DNA of 64,000 bases. Origin: Sediminispirochaeta bajacaliforniensis DSM 16054 (lineage in GTDB: Bacteria > Spirochaetota > Spirochaetia > DSM-16054 > Sediminispirochaetaceae). Under the pieces are notes generated by a model. That model ran no database searches and was not told the DNA's origin. It saw nothing but the letters and a program-made list of their open reading frames with translations. Below are positions 54,218 to 62,461 of this stretch, piece after piece. How positions within the stretch are numbered: position 1 is the first letter of the stretch; each line of letters starts with the position of its first letter. The DNA is taken from the NCBI RefSeq assembly GCF_000378205.1, contig NZ_KB899417.1, forward strand, positions 102,222 through 166,221, read 5' to 3'. A program made the position numbers and the translations under genes.

Positions 54218-54228
54218 GAAATATCGAC
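54195..54228. promoter_or_regulatory. Main repressor operator (13-bp inverted repeat)
   Basis: GTCGATATTTCTT / AAGAAATATCGAC, perfect 13-bp arms with an 8-nt centre, midway between ner and the repressor and over the -35 of the early promoter. The half-site TCGAT/ATCGA recurs nearby (54179-54195). Confidence 0.7.
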
Positions 54229-54255
54229 CAATATTAAGGAGAAATCTTATATTAT

Positions 54256-54966
54256 ATGGATTGGATAAGAATAATCGACAAAGCAGAGGAGATAGTACTT
54301 AAAAAAGGGTTGCCGAAAGCTGATTTAGCAAAAATTTTAGGAGTTCGTTCGCAATATATTTCAGATCTAAAATCTGGAAAATCAAAAAATCCTGGCTCAG
54401 AATTCACCTTAGCGTTAATAAATCAACTTGGTATTAGTCCTTTGTGGATTCAAACGGGCAAAGGAAACGCTACATCCTCAAACGAAGCGAATATCATTAT
54501 TCCCCTTCTTACACAGCCTGATGAAGTGATTAAAATAAAGCCTGATCCAGATTGGGAAGCTATTGACCATTTTGATGCTGATATCAAAATCACAATACCT
54601 GACTGGTTAAAAAGATATGGCCCTAATCTTCGATCAATAGAAGTGCCTGATAATCGTATGGCTCCTCTTTTTTATAGTGGTGATATTGTTATCTATGAAT
54701 CAACTGGTTGTTATGGGGCAGGTATTCATATAATAAAACTGAATGGCAAGGTTGTTATTCGTCGTTTAGTAAGAGAAGATTCCCAATATATGGCATATTG
54801 CGAATTAAGTAAAATAAAACCAGAACCAGTTCAAATCTATGATGTAGTAGGACTTGTTCGTGCTGTTATCCGCAGAGTCTGGGATCAGGAACCAATGATT
54901 GTCAAACAAGAAAATCAGTACGTTGAAAATGATAGTCAACCTATACAGAAAAAGGAGATTGGATAA
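54256..54966 (+). CDS. Prophage repressor with inactive S24-like domain
   Basis: A 236-residue CI-like repressor, divergent from ner. Residues 1-70 are an XRE helix-turn-helix (PKADLAKILGVRSQYISDLK). Residues about 110-225 form a LexA/S24 fold, but the catalytic dyad appears lost: the expected Ser before Met-Pro is Arg in DNRMAPLFYSGDIVIYE, and the expected Lys in the VKRL position is Arg in VVIRRLVRED. Such a repressor should not self-cleave after DNA damage. The ATG has AAGGAG 14 nt upstream, a poor fit, so translation may be weak. This gene and the next are more A+T-rich than their neighbours. Confidence 0.8.
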   Translation: MDWIRIIDKAEEIVLKKGLPKADLAKILGVRSQYISDLKSGKSKNPGSEFTLALINQLGISPLWIQTGKGNATSSNEANIIIPLLTQPDEVIKIKPDPDWEAIDHFDADIKITIPDWLKRYGPNLRSIEVPDNRMAPLFYSGDIVIYESTGCYGAGIHIIKLNGKVVIRRLVREDSQYMAYCELSKIKPEPVQIYDVVGLVRAVIRRVWDQEPMIVKQENQYVENDSQPIQKKEIG

Positions 54967-55018
54967 TAGACTTCCCGGGATGCAAGGGAGGGGAGAAAAT
55001 AACTTAAGAGAGGAAAAA

Positions 55019-55462
55019 ATGAAAAAAATGGTTATGGCAGTTTTGTTTTTCTTGTTGGTGGGAACGCTTCTTTCCTCTGATGAACTTAGCGGAAAAACCC
55101 TCTATCGAATTGAACATATGGAGGTTTTAAGAGACGGACGGCTATATGGTTTTTTAGTTGGGAAATACACCTTCAATGATGACGGAACATATAAATTAGA
55201 AAAAATAATTAATTTTGATGAAAAACCAAAATCTTATACAGTTGTTCAGTATTCTCTTTCGGAAAAGGGGTTTTACACAGAGCTCAATGATGAAGAAAAT
55301 GCAGTACTTATTAAGATGGATAATAATGCGTATCTATTATCACAACCTGGAGGCGACATCGAATTTGCTATATATGATGATCTAAGTTGGTTAGTCTCTG
55401 AAGATATTGCAAGAACAATAGTGCTTGATAATCCTGAACGGCCTACCTATGAGGGGCATTAG
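55019..55462 (+). CDS. Secreted protein next to the repressor
   Basis: A 147-residue protein with signal peptide MKKMVMAVLFFLLVGTLL (cleavage near SS-DE) and a beta-rich body (RLYGFLVGKYTFNDDGTYKL). AGAGG precedes the ATG. It shares orientation with the repressor and lies 52 nt behind it, so it is likely expressed in the lysogen: a candidate conversion (moron) gene. No family recognised. A hairpin at 55491-55520 follows. Confidence 0.65.
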   Translation: MKKMVMAVLFFLLVGTLLSSDELSGKTLYRIEHMEVLRDGRLYGFLVGKYTFNDDGTYKLEKIINFDEKPKSYTVVQYSLSEKGFYTELNDEENAVLIKMDNNAYLLSQPGGDIEFAIYDDLSWLVSEDIARTIVLDNPERPTYEGH

Positions 55463-55490
55463 CACTTCCGAAGATACCAAATAAAAAAGG

Positions 55491-55520
55491 AATAAGGCTG
55501 AAACTGTGTACAGCCTTATT
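55491..55520 (-). terminator. Terminator of the packaging-head operon
   Basis: AATAAGGCTG / CAGCCTTATT, 10-bp perfect stem and 10-nt loop; on the minus strand it is followed by CCTTTTTTATT. It stops leftward transcripts from the packaging/head block before they run antisense into the repressor. Confidence 0.82.
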
Positions 55521-55720
55521 CCAAGATGGTGCAAGCTCGCGTCCGCTTGCGGGACATCCAGGCATCGTATGGCTACGTCATTGCCATAACAGTATCAAAG
55601 ACATTCCCGAAAGCTTGCTAACAATGGTTAAAAGCGTTATCTTAAAAGAAAGCAGGCGCTGATCAGAGGTGTAACGGTATGACTGGTAACGGTTATATGT
55701 CTGGTTGACAGCGACCTGCT
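55521..55720 (-). ncRNA. Gene-free structured stretch, possible small RNA
   Basis: 200 bp between the end of the MuF-like gene and its terminator, with no convincing reading frame. On the minus strand it starts with a large stem AGCAGG-CGCTG / CAGCG-CCTGCT (arms 55651-55661 and 55709-55720, loop about 47 nt containing GTAACGGTAT and GTAACGGTTAT), followed by TTCTTTT, then a small stem GCAAGC / GCTTGC (about 55530-55550). It may be a long-loop terminator plus a 3'-end-derived small RNA. Sequence alone cannot decide. Confidence 0.3.
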
Positions 55721-57032
55721 ATTTTATTTTTTGCAATGCGCTGATTCTGCTGTACTCATCAATACCAATTTTATAGGCGCTTCTGAGCGATGCAGCTGTT
55801 AGAACAGTTCCGTGAGAACTTTTTCTATATTGGGCTTGGACGGCAATCTTTACAAAGTGTTCAGCATCCTGTTCATAGACGTATAACAGAGATTTACCGT
55901 CTGGGTCAAAATAGACAGAGGCATCCAATAGATAATCAATAATTCTTGACCATTCCAGATTACTTAATGCATCGGCCGCTTTTGCATGTCTGGCCCCCTT
56001 GGGCCCATTAATAAGACCGGCACGCATATTAATAATAGAGGTTTCTCCTACGTTAATATTTTTATGTTGCTTCATCCACTTTGCTATTGTCCTATCAATA
56101 AACCCAACCGGTGACAGATAATCACCTTTAATGGAACCGGCGGCGGCCCGTGAAACAAAACTATTATGGGCCTCCTGAAAGACGGTATTGTGCACCAGTG
56201 ACCGGGCTATTTCCTCAAATTGTGCAGGGAATTTCTGTGATCCTTTTTTCAGAGCCTCTTCAAATACCGGTGCAACGCGGCCGGTCAATCCTTGATTCCA
56301 GTTGAATCCTGGAGTAATCCCTTTGGGGATGTGTTCGATAATTCCCTTCCGCTCATTGTAATACTGTTTAGATACGGTTTTCGGAGCCGTGGTTTTTACC
56401 GGCAGAGTGCCTCCCCCGGTACCGTCCGCCCGTGGCGGAATCGTTATCCCTTCGCGTTCATACCGTTCTTTACGGGCTTTTGAAACCGCCGTGATATAAC
56501 ACTTACAGCCATATCCGTTAGGCGGTAAATGGCTATTCCACCACGGATCGTCCTTCGGAAGAATCAATCCTTCCCAGGCCTCATGCTGTTCCCGATGGGT
56601 ATGGCTTGGTCCCAGCCGATACATTAGATATGGGTGTGCGGGGCTGTCCATGGCCCTGTCGTAGGTTCCCTTTTGGTATGCACTCCGGAGGTTTGTGCTG
56701 TATATGGTACGTAACCGACGGTCACTCCCAAGCTGGGCATGTACCTCCCGTCCTGTTACGGGGTCTGTCATTGTTTTTTTGCCCCACCAGCCTTTTCCCT
56801 GCAGAGTCGGAGCCAGATTCTTTTTGAACGAATCAAAGGTTTCTCCGTTCTTGATCGCCTGTTCCACTGCGCCCTTTATATCCGCCAAGACATCCGTCTG
56901 CATGGCTTTTGCTACGGTAAAAGCTGTGGCATGTTCTTCATTCCAGACATCCTTGTAGCTAAATGCCGGGGTAAGGTTTTTGCGTTTTATGTAATCAAGA
57001 GCCTGCTTTGGCACCATGTTCGGGGAACTCAT
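55719..57032 (-). CDS. MuF-like head morphogenesis protein with toxin-like tail
   Basis: A 437-residue minor head protein of the Mu gp30/SPP1 gp7 family. The MuF domain has HEAWEGLILPKDDPWWNSHL and PPNGYGCKCYITAVS near residues 150-190. The last 130 residues (DYLSPVGFIDRTIAKWMKQH to SLLYVYEQDAEHFVKIAVQA and HGTVLTAASLRS) resemble the phage barnase/EndoU/ColicinE5-like nuclease (PBECR) domains often fused to MuF. It could be injected with the DNA. Start 57032 overlaps the portal gene by 4 nt. Confidence 0.82.
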   Translation of the reverse strand: MSSPNMVPKQALDYIKRKNLTPAFSYKDVWNEEHATAFTVAKAMQTDVLADIKGAVEQAIKNGETFDSFKKNLAPTLQGKGWWGKKTMTDPVTGREVHAQLGSDRRLRTIYSTNLRSAYQKGTYDRAMDSPAHPYLMYRLGPSHTHREQHEAWEGLILPKDDPWWNSHLPPNGYGCKCYITAVSKARKERYEREGITIPPRADGTGGGTLPVKTTAPKTVSKQYYNERKGIIEHIPKGITPGFNWNQGLTGRVAPVFEEALKKGSQKFPAQFEEIARSLVHNTVFQEAHNSFVSRAAAGSIKGDYLSPVGFIDRTIAKWMKQHKNINVGETSIINMRAGLINGPKGARHAKAADALSNLEWSRIIDYLLDASVYFDPDGKSLLYVYEQDAEHFVKIAVQAQYRKSSHGTVLTAASLRSAYKIGIDEYSRISALQKIK

Positions 57033-58609
57033 CCATCATCCTCACCATCAAATTCAGAATCTCCGGTGGCGCGGGAGTTAAAAAATGCGATGGCCATCAA
57101 TTCAGCAATTTTGTCCGGTTTCCATTCGGTCACCAGTTTTTCCAGTTCTATCCGAAAGCTTTTAAAGTCGGTTGCTTTATTCGATGCCTCCTCTATGATG
57201 GAGGCTATTTCATCGGATATTTCGATAAAATCACTTTTAGTAGCTTCATCAACAAGTTCTTCTTCTGTGGCCGAGGCCTTGCTCATTGCAACGCTCTGGG
57301 TATTTAACGCAGTCCTATGGTCCCGCGGCCATGCCGAATTCAAACCTCCGGGAGAAAGCAATGTAGATTGAGACTCAAGAACTTCATCATTTTCGTCAGG
57401 AACGGACAAGCTCAATAGGCTGAGCATTTCATCTTTTTTTACCCGTAGTCCCAAGGGTACAAGCTTGTTTACTGAATTAACAATGAGCTCAACATTCTTT
57501 TCTTCAACGTATTTGAGTCTGAGACGCGGATAGACTTCCTGATCTCCAAAATTTAATTTTACATACGGGATTACCAGGTCGCGGTTCAGAGTTTGTTCCA
57601 GCTGAGCAGCATCAGCCCTGAGAATATCCTGACGCACCTCTTCCTGGGATGTTTCATTTCCCAGTTTTCCTGGCGTTCCTTCCGTGCTTGCTGTCTGGCC
57701 GAGTACTAACTTGGAAAACTGTTTATCCACCCACTCGGCGTATTTCTCGTACACATCTGCATTGGTCCCTGTATTCTTTGCTTCGACGATATCAATAAGC
57801 ATCGATTCAGGGATAACCGCACCTACGTCCGTTCCGATAGAGGCAACGGCCCGCCGCAGAGTTTTGATATCTTCTTTCGTCGCTTTCTTCCCGTATTTCC
57901 CCAGCCTTACAGGATAGCCGAAACGGTCAACAAAGGCTGCCCAGCTCGTTACATCATAGTGTTTAATCAACCAATAAAACAAAGCGGAAAAGGAGAGCCC
58001 ACCGGTAATCTGTTTTCCGGCAAGCAGGTTCGGTTCATGGATAATGAAATGATATGGTTTCAGTTCAATCAGATCAGATCCATAGGCTCCTCTGAGTTTT
58101 AATATGCCCGTTTCCCTCTCATATGCAAACCAGCGGGGATCACGAAATCGGAACTCTGCGGGTTTCCATACTGAACCACTGGTATCCCACATAGTTTCGT
58201 TGGCAGAAAATCCCTTTCCCAAGGCATCGAGAGCGTTTTTCTTTAGATCCATAATATCAGGGTGTTTTTGTATATCCCTGGTAACAGCCTCGGCAATTTT
58301 TAGCTCCTGATCAGCATCTCCTGCCGGTTCCACATATAAGGGTAATCCCTCAACCGCATGTTTTCGTGTGGATAAGACAGATCGATAATGTAAGTCCCGT
58401 TCCTCAAGCTCTTGCGCCAATTCCAAATATTCGGCTGGACAGTCACCATTCCTGACAGCATTAAGAATCGAACCAAGGCGATCAGGAGTAAGGCCCGCTA
58501 CAAGGCCACCACTCCAGATCGATCGATTAGAATTATGTATAACATAGGCCTGTTCGGTCCTTAGATCTTTTTCACTTGGCTTTTTCAATCGGTTGATCAA
58601 TCGTCCCAT
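57029..58609 (-). CDS. Portal protein, Mu gp29-like (DUF935)
   Basis: A 526-residue portal forming the DNA gate at the capsid vertex: RKHAVEGLPLYVEPAGD, NETMWDTSGSVWKPAEFRFR, FVDRFGYPVRLGKYG and SKLVLGQTASTEG are family segments. It overlaps the terminase gene by 13 nt. Confidence 0.9.
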   Translation of the reverse strand: MGRLINRLKKPSEKDLRTEQAYVIHNSNRSIWSGGLVAGLTPDRLGSILNAVRNGDCPAEYLELAQELEERDLHYRSVLSTRKHAVEGLPLYVEPAGDADQELKIAEAVTRDIQKHPDIMDLKKNALDALGKGFSANETMWDTSGSVWKPAEFRFRDPRWFAYERETGILKLRGAYGSDLIELKPYHFIIHEPNLLAGKQITGGLSFSALFYWLIKHYDVTSWAAFVDRFGYPVRLGKYGKKATKEDIKTLRRAVASIGTDVGAVIPESMLIDIVEAKNTGTNADVYEKYAEWVDKQFSKLVLGQTASTEGTPGKLGNETSQEEVRQDILRADAAQLEQTLNRDLVIPYVKLNFGDQEVYPRLRLKYVEEKNVELIVNSVNKLVPLGLRVKKDEMLSLLSLSVPDENDEVLESQSTLLSPGGLNSAWPRDHRTALNTQSVAMSKASATEEELVDEATKSDFIEISDEIASIIEEASNKATDFKSFRIELEKLVTEWKPDKIAELMAIAFFNSRATGDSEFDGEDDG

Positions 58610-60069
58610 GGATCTCGCACCCCCGTTCGGAAAATATTCTCTGCCGGTACTGCATCATAATCGTATGGTTGATATCCACCGTCTTCGTCCTCTAAGAGGG
58701 CAAAGGTGACCATCACTTTTGCAATAGCTCCATCCCCATGGCGTCGTTCTCTCGGTCCGCCGGTACGATCAAGTACTCGGGGAATTCCGGCCTTTAATCC
58801 AACGACCCGGAAATCATCCCGAATAAAGCCATCGCCAGGGATTGTGGTAATTCCATCTTCCATACGGCTTTTCAGTTTCGGGAAGTTTTCCCCATACCAT
58901 GATTGGGTCAGCATGACCTGGTGAACAAATCCTGGCCATTCCTGTTCTGCTTTTTCTGCTATCATTTGACCATTACCACGGGCATCGAATGCCCCACCGG
59001 AAAAGTTTGGAAGATTCTCCATGACCATTTTGATAGTTTGCCATTGTTGATCAAAACAAACATTTCGTAATTCAATAACACAAAATGTAAGCTGCTTATC
59101 ATTCGGCAAAAGCTCATCAAGGAAGATACAGGTCAGGTCTCCGGAACGGGCAAAGTCCTCTCCCAGGTATACCGGGCCGGTATGAGCCAGCAAGATATCC
59201 CGTACCTCTTTTTTGAACCATTTATCAAATTCTCTGATTCGCTTCTCTTTAGGCAGGAAGGTAAAGCTGGCATCACAGACTTTCCTTAAAATCGGAATGG
59301 TCGGATCTTCAACCGATTCCAAGAGACTGGTTGGGAAATACCTGGTTCCCGCTTTTACCGGTATACAAAAAAGTTCTTCTTCGGCAGCATCCCCGTAGTC
59401 GACGATCAGTTTCTCTCTCCAGTCAGCCTCTATTGCCGGTGTCCATTCCCGTCCTTTTACCAGGCATATCCGTCTATACAGGCCCTCGGCCAGGGCATCA
59501 TCCAGCGTTGTTTTATATAAACTGTAGGATTTTTTCCCTTCTCGTATTTCCTTAATGAGTTCATTGAAAGGGTTGTCGTCTCCGTTATGCGTAGAGAGGA
59601 TTCTCACACATCCACCCCACATTAAAAGGGCAAGGGCCGCCTTGAGCAGTTCCGACAAATCGTCGACAAAGGCCGCCTCATCGAGAATTACCCGGCCCTG
59701 TTTTGACCTCAGAGATCGGGGTACGGATGGCAGACACCAAACCTCGAAGCCGGAATCAAACCGCACCCGGTAAACGGTAATATCTTTATCCTCATCTTTC
59801 AGGACGACCTCTTCTACTTCGGATGCGGCAGCATTTAAATGCCGTGCCCAAAACGCACAGTCCTGGGCAAATTGCTGAGTCATTTCCTTGGAATAGGAAA
59901 GATAGTAAGAGCTTTGGCCTCCCGCCTCTTTGCTCTTTGCCGCATCCATAGCCGATGCCAAGGCCTCAACATAAGACGCTCCGATTCGTCTGCTTTTCTC
60001 CCAGACTTTTACTTCGGATTCGTCTTCTATCCATCTTTTTTGATAGGGCAGAAGAATATCTTCGGTCAT
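58597..60069 (-). CDS. Terminase large subunit, Mu gp28-like
   Basis: A 490-residue DNA-packaging motor. ATPase: KVWEKSRRIGASYVEALASA (Walker A-like), GRVILDEAAFVDD (Walker B), RILSTHNGDDNPF (coupling). Nuclease part: YLGEDFARSGDLTCIFLDEL and FDARGNGQMIAEK with acidic metal ligands. First large gene of the packaging block. Confidence 0.92.
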   Translation of the reverse strand: MTEDILLPYQKRWIEDESEVKVWEKSRRIGASYVEALASAMDAAKSKEAGGQSSYYLSYSKEMTQQFAQDCAFWARHLNAAASEVEEVVLKDEDKDITVYRVRFDSGFEVWCLPSVPRSLRSKQGRVILDEAAFVDDLSELLKAALALLMWGGCVRILSTHNGDDNPFNELIKEIREGKKSYSLYKTTLDDALAEGLYRRICLVKGREWTPAIEADWREKLIVDYGDAAEEELFCIPVKAGTRYFPTSLLESVEDPTIPILRKVCDASFTFLPKEKRIREFDKWFKKEVRDILLAHTGPVYLGEDFARSGDLTCIFLDELLPNDKQLTFCVIELRNVCFDQQWQTIKMVMENLPNFSGGAFDARGNGQMIAEKAEQEWPGFVHQVMLTQSWYGENFPKLKSRMEDGITTIPGDGFIRDDFRVVGLKAGIPRVLDRTGGPRERRHGDGAIAKVMVTFALLEDEDGGYQPYDYDAVPAENIFRTGVRDPWDD

Positions 60070-60070
60070 A

Positions 60071-60625
60071 TCATAGCCCTAAAATTTCGCGTTTAATCAG
60101 GTCCACCGTGGCGGGGGTAAGGCCTTTGGCCTTTGCTGTTTTATCAACAACTTCAGCGGCTTCGGCAAGAGTACGGTTTCTGATTTCCGATTCTCTTTCG
60201 GCATTCAATTTTTCAGCCGTTTCCAAATCCTTGAGCCCTCTGGAAACTTTGAATATGATATCGGTAACCAGTTCCGGTGCGATTTCTCCTTCTTCCTTGA
60301 GATCATCAATCTCAGATATCAAGTCAAAGGCGGCAAGACGGATCTGCTCGTTTACGACTTTTCCAAGTTTGTTCCTGCCCTCGGCACCAAATTTTTCGAT
60401 ATAGGCATCGGCCACTTCCTTAGCCTGGCGGTTCTTTTCCGCAAATCGTTTCATTCTCTTGGCATAACGATTTACCGAACTTTTAGATACCAGACTCTCT
60501 CCTGCTTCATCGTTTATGGCATCGACAATTTCCGTCTGTGTTACCGCTGGATCAGCGAGCATCTCCTGCAACTTGGTTCTCAGATGCGCTGGCAATCGGT
60601 CAATAGCGCTTTTTTGTCCCATCAT
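60071..60625 (-). CDS. Terminase small-subunit-like protein (DUF3486, Mu gp27)
   Basis: A 184-residue helical protein of DUF3486: AIDRLPAHLRTKLQEMLADP, a helix-turn-helix-like EIVDAINDEAGESLVSKSSV and long coiled coils. Proposed small terminase subunit, recognising DNA for packaging. One base from the large subunit gene. Confidence 0.82.
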   Translation of the reverse strand: MMGQKSAIDRLPAHLRTKLQEMLADPAVTQTEIVDAINDEAGESLVSKSSVNRYAKRMKRFAEKNRQAKEVADAYIEKFGAEGRNKLGKVVNEQIRLAAFDLISEIDDLKEEGEIAPELVTDIIFKVSRGLKDLETAEKLNAERESEIRNRTLAEAAEVVDKTAKAKGLTPATVDLIKREILGL

Positions 60626-60915
60626 TCCTCCAGTGGAGGATCAATCCCCTCTGCCCGAATAAATCCCTCAGCGACATCAAGCCCTGGCCGTGCAATGGTA
60701 ACGATTACCAAAGGAGTGGCTCCCATCCTTTTGGTTTTGACATATCCTCTTTGTTCCAGCCAGTTAATCTGTTCGTTTACCTCTGATATGCCTACAGCAT
60801 GACCATATTCTTTCAGCAACCGCTGTAGCATTTCATTGGATAGATTATGGCCAGCATCATTCTTCAAACCCTGCAATATGAGCATCCGCTGATTCGGTGT
60901 AAAAATGGTTTCCAT
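60622..60915 (-). CDS. Mu gp26-like protein, winged helix
   Basis: A 97-residue protein of the VpaChn25_0724/Mu gp26 family. It has a winged-helix outline: MLILQGLKNDAGHNLSNEML, EVNEQINWLEQRGYVKTKRM, and TPLVIVTIARPGLDVAEG. ATG 60915 has GGAGAA upstream. Function unknown; always beside gp27. Confidence 0.78.
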   Translation of the reverse strand: METIFTPNQRMLILQGLKNDAGHNLSNEMLQRLLKEYGHAVGISEVNEQINWLEQRGYVKTKRMGATPLVIVTIARPGLDVAEGFIRAEGIDPPLEE

Positions 60916-60923
60916 CTTTTCTC

Positions 60924-61250
60924 CTACTTCCCCGGCGTATTGCTGATAAACCAATTCTGTATTGACTGTAAAATCGGTTTTATTCCCTTGAGTTCACCTC
61001 CGAACTCACCCATTCTTCGCTGCATTTCGCTAAGTAAAGTATTCTCCAAATAATCAACACGTTTCTCTAACTTTCGATGGTCTTCGATACGTGCTTCCTT
61101 CTCAACAAGGATCAACTCAGATATTGATTGCCTAAAGGTTGCATCCTTTTCTTCTTGCTTCTTTTTCCAATAAGTGAAAACAGTAAATGATAATCCGGAG
61201 ACGGATAAAAAGGTCCCAATTGCAGCAAGTACAAATTTTGCGATATCCAT
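60924..61250 (-). CDS. Mu gp25-like membrane protein (DUF2730)
   Basis: A 108-residue protein with one N-terminal membrane helix (FVLAAIGTFLSVSGLSFTVF), a KKKQEEK stop-transfer patch and a coiled coil. Matches DUF2730/gp25 of Mu-like phages. ATG 61250 is preceded by GGAGGGGG. First gene of the leftward packaging block, divergent from the lysis cassette. Confidence 0.78.
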   Translation of the reverse strand: MDIAKFVLAAIGTFLSVSGLSFTVFTYWKKKQEEKDATFRQSISELILVEKEARIEDHRKLEKRVDYLENTLLSEMQRRMGEFGGELKGIKPILQSIQNWFISNTPGK

Positions 61251-61360
61251 TCCCCCTCCTACTTTCTGCAAAGTACCATGTCAGGAGAATGAACTAATTA
61301 AACAGTGGTTATTATGTCTTGATCTCTGTATGTGGGATACTCGTTTTAGGAGGGTATGCC

Positions 61361-61402
61361 ATGATAATACGGAAAGAACAATATGAGAAGGGGCGAAGAT
61401 GA
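61361..61402 (+). CDS. 13-codon leader peptide coupled to the endolysin gene
   Basis: ATG 61361 stands 8 nt after a perfect AGGAGG and encodes MIIRKEQYEKGRR; its TGA overlaps the endolysin ATG (ATGA at 61399). The endolysin has only a moderate SD of its own (AAGGGG), so translation of this leader could couple to and control lysis. It may also be the remnant of a longer gene. Confidence 0.5.
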   Translation: MIIRKEQYEKGRR

Positions 61403-62067
61403 ACAAAATTATGAACCTCGCCCCTGAAGATTATTACACACAGAGAAACAATCCATTTGTCTATGGAGATAATCCTCGTATTGACGGCGAAAAAGACTAT
61501 CTGTTGAAAGCAAATGCACAGTGCATGCCTACAGCGTACGTAATGTTTCTCATCGGTAATAAAATCCCATATACAAATCTGACGCGACTTCCAGACGATG
61601 CCTATTTTTCGTCTTTACTCATAACCAAAGCCGCATGGGAATTTGCCGCAAAAAAATATTCCTGGTCAATCAACCGAAAAGATAAGAAAGGAAACATTCT
61701 GCCGGACATTCCGCCTAATGAAATTCATGGCATGTATGGATCATACCTTAGCAAGATTGTCTGTGGTCGTCGAGTATCTGATTTTATGACTGATCTCACA
61801 TTCGATGACTATGTCGATCGAATTGATACAGGGCAAGTAATCATGACTTCCGGATCGTTTCCAGGAATTGATGGGCACGCCTTCGATGCCGTCGGACGAG
61901 TAAAACGAGATTCTGCCATATCATTGAAGCTCGCAGATCCATGGGGCGATTTCAAGACAGGATATAAAAACCATTCTGGATACAACGTGTCTATGACACA
62001 AGAAAACTTTCTCCGCCATGTAAAACCGGTCGGAAAACTATATAAATGGGGGCATATCGTATTATGA
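61399..62067 (+). CDS. Putative endolysin, papain/C39-like cysteine peptidase fold
   Basis: A 222-residue protein with a papain-like triad layout: Cys42 in NAQCMPTAYVMFL, His near 160 in GIDGHAFDAVG, and Asp in LKLADPWGDFKTGY. C39-like phage proteins of this shape act as peptidoglycan peptidases. It lacks a signal peptide and is followed by a four-helix membrane protein, the order of a lysis cassette. Its stop overlaps the next ATG. Exact cleavage specificity unknown; a role in virion entry is possible. Confidence 0.65.
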   Translation: MNKIMNLAPEDYYTQRNNPFVYGDNPRIDGEKDYLLKANAQCMPTAYVMFLIGNKIPYTNLTRLPDDAYFSSLLITKAAWEFAAKKYSWSINRKDKKGNILPDIPPNEIHGMYGSYLSKIVCGRRVSDFMTDLTFDDYVDRIDTGQVIMTSGSFPGIDGHAFDAVGRVKRDSAISLKLADPWGDFKTGYKNHSGYNVSMTQENFLRHVKPVGKLYKWGHIVL

Positions 62068-62456
62068 AAATTAAGACGGAACAGATGTTGTGGGTCGCTA
62101 TTGCATTTATCGCTATGTGTGGATTCATATTATTCGTTGAGTCTGGATCAGTCTTGACGGCTGTTTCCCTTGGATTTGTATTCATCATCGGATCATTTCT
62201 CGGAGTTGATCTGGTAAAAATGATCAAAGATACATCGTCCCTTCCTGACGGTAAATACCAAGATATAAGAAAAAGCCGGTACATTTTGGCACTTATTTTT
62301 TTCGCTTTACTTTGTATAGAGGCTTTTATCATTTCAAAGGTATATGATCGCAATCTTGATGGTGTCTATGGTTCCATCGGTGTTGGATTTATGATCGTCG
62401 TCTCACTTTTTGTATCTGGAATCGAAGCTAATAAGATCGCAACAACAAAAGGTTGA
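62064..62456 (+). CDS. Putative holin (four membrane helices)
   Basis: A 130-residue membrane protein. Helices near MLWVAIAFIAMCGFILFV, VLTAVSLGFVFIIGSFLGV, YILALIFFALLCIEAFIIS and GSIGVGFMIVVSLFVSG. Its ATG overlaps the endolysin stop (ATGA). Position and topology suggest the holin that releases the endolysin, but four-helix holins are not diagnostic in sequence. Confidence 0.55.
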   Translation: MKIKTEQMLWVAIAFIAMCGFILFVESGSVLTAVSLGFVFIIGSFLGVDLVKMIKDTSSLPDGKYQDIRKSRYILALIFFALLCIEAFIISKVYDRNLDGVYGSIGVGFMIVVSLFVSGIEANKIATTKG

Positions 62457-62461
62457 CATAG

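Noticed and set aside
55719..61250. A second, separate Mu-like prophage
   Set aside because: This block supplies only packaging, portal and MuF genes, exactly those missing from the rest; no duplicate functions or second transposase were found.
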